This document shows positions 4,959 through 5,164 of a stretch of DNA of 5,164 nt, piece after piece. The notes beneath the pieces were generated by a model. The model worked only from the letters and a program-made list of their open reading frames with translations. It was not told the DNA's origin and searched no databases. Each line of letters starts with the position of its first letter. Position 1 is the stretch's first letter. A program made the position numbers and the translations under genes. The DNA is taken from positions 1 through 5,164 of the forward strand of contig APFI01000112.1 of NCBI GenBank assembly GCA_000403945.1, in the 5' to 3' direction. This DNA is from Desulfovibrio sp. Dsv1 (lineage in GTDB: Bacteria > Desulfobacterota > Desulfovibrionia > Desulfovibrionales > Desulfovibrionaceae).

Positions 4959-5164
4959 AATAAATCATCCGTGTCAGCGGTTGGCTGTGGTCGCCTCCAT
5001 TGAAGCGCCACTCACACTCCTTCAGGAACCAGTAAAAATGTTCAGGCTTAATACCGTTGAAGCGTCGCAAGTATCTTTTGGCCTGGTTCCAAAAGTCTTC
5101 CATCCCGTTGACATGATTGCCCCGCAATGCAAAAAACCCTGAGTGACTCATGCGATGATGAAAC
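4936..5164 (-). CDS. ISXO2-like (IS1595 family) transposase, C-terminal part
   Basis: The minus-strand frame enters from beyond the window end and stops at TAA (4938-4936). The visible 75 residues (FHHR followed by the 71 from the internal Met at 5151) contain NHVNGMEDFWNQAKRYL, which matches the conserved end of the IS1595-type transposase domain (usually H-V-N-G-I-E-x-F-W-x-x-x-K). It continues with FNGIKPEHFYWFLKECEWRFN, as in the family. The Asn and Lys of the family's catalytic DDNK pattern appear to be retained. The Met at 5151 is internal and not a start. No frameshift is visible in this part. The last 20 residues, after EWRFN, are basic and less typical. The enzyme would act on the ends of its own element. 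Confidence 0.85.
   Translation of the reverse strand, partial: FHHRMSHSGFFALRGNHVNGMEDFWNQAKRYLRRFNGIKPEHFYWFLKECEWRFNGGDHSQPLTRMIYWVRRAGR

Larger units (their letters stand above)
4917..5164 (-). mobile_element. IS1595-family (ISXO2-like) insertion sequence, 3' end only
   Basis: The element appears to begin at GGGACTGTCCC (4917-4927), a short near-perfect palindrome that would be the start of its terminal inverted repeat. It contains the last part of an ISXO2-type transposase on the minus strand. The remainder, including the other terminal repeat, lies beyond 5164, so intactness cannot be judged. AT content rises here compared with the genes to the left. The left boundary is inferred from the position of the transposase stop and the G-rich start typical of the family. 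Confidence 0.65.

Noticed and set aside
1..5164. CRISPR array, tRNA, rRNA, toxin-antitoxin or phage defence genes
   Set aside because: No regularly spaced repeats, cloverleaf-like sequences or small paired genes with such motifs were found on either strand.

Overview
The window looks like chromosomal DNA of a GC-rich bacterium, most likely a sulfate reducer of the Desulfovibrio group. The lineage is inferred from the protein sequences: a class I aminotransferase directly upstream of an ACT-containing homoserine dehydrogenase, both resembling the Desulfovibrionaceae versions. Codon use in the central genes is strongly GC-biased. The two ends are visibly richer in A+T and carry insertion-sequence (IS) remnants or ends.

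Layout, left to right. (1) About 54-510, minus strand: the 3' part of an IS5-family (IS427-like) element. Its transposase is broken by lost frame, a missing N-terminal half and a replaced catalytic Glu. (2) About 507-1433, plus: a sigma-54-dependent activator that keeps a complete AAA+ domain and Fis-type HTH but has lost its N-terminal sensory domain where it meets the IS. (3) 1434-1657: a spacer with a stem-loop, a good sigma-70-type promoter and a GC-rich hairpin. (4) 1658-2188, plus: an aminotransferase remnant lacking its middle, including the PLP lysine. (5) 2191-3567, plus: an apparently intact homoserine dehydrogenase (hom), whose ribosome binding site overlaps the end of the remnant. 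(6) 3745-4911, plus: an intact ATP-grasp enzyme of unknown substrate. (7) From about 4917 to the window end: the 3' end of an IS1595/ISXO2-type element on the minus strand, abutting the stop codon of the ATP-grasp gene and running out of the window.

How the parts fit: hom and the aminotransferase remnant form a translationally linked pair that was probably once a working amino-acid operon (aspartate family). The promoter and leader of the dead aminotransferase probably still serve hom. The ATP-grasp gene follows hom on the same strand after 177 bases and may be co-transcribed. The regulator probably no longer senses anything. The overall picture is an ordinary biosynthetic locus being eroded by IS insertion and deletion. 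I see no CRISPR array, RNA gene, phage gene or recognisable defence system. The least explained intact gene is the ATP-grasp protein.
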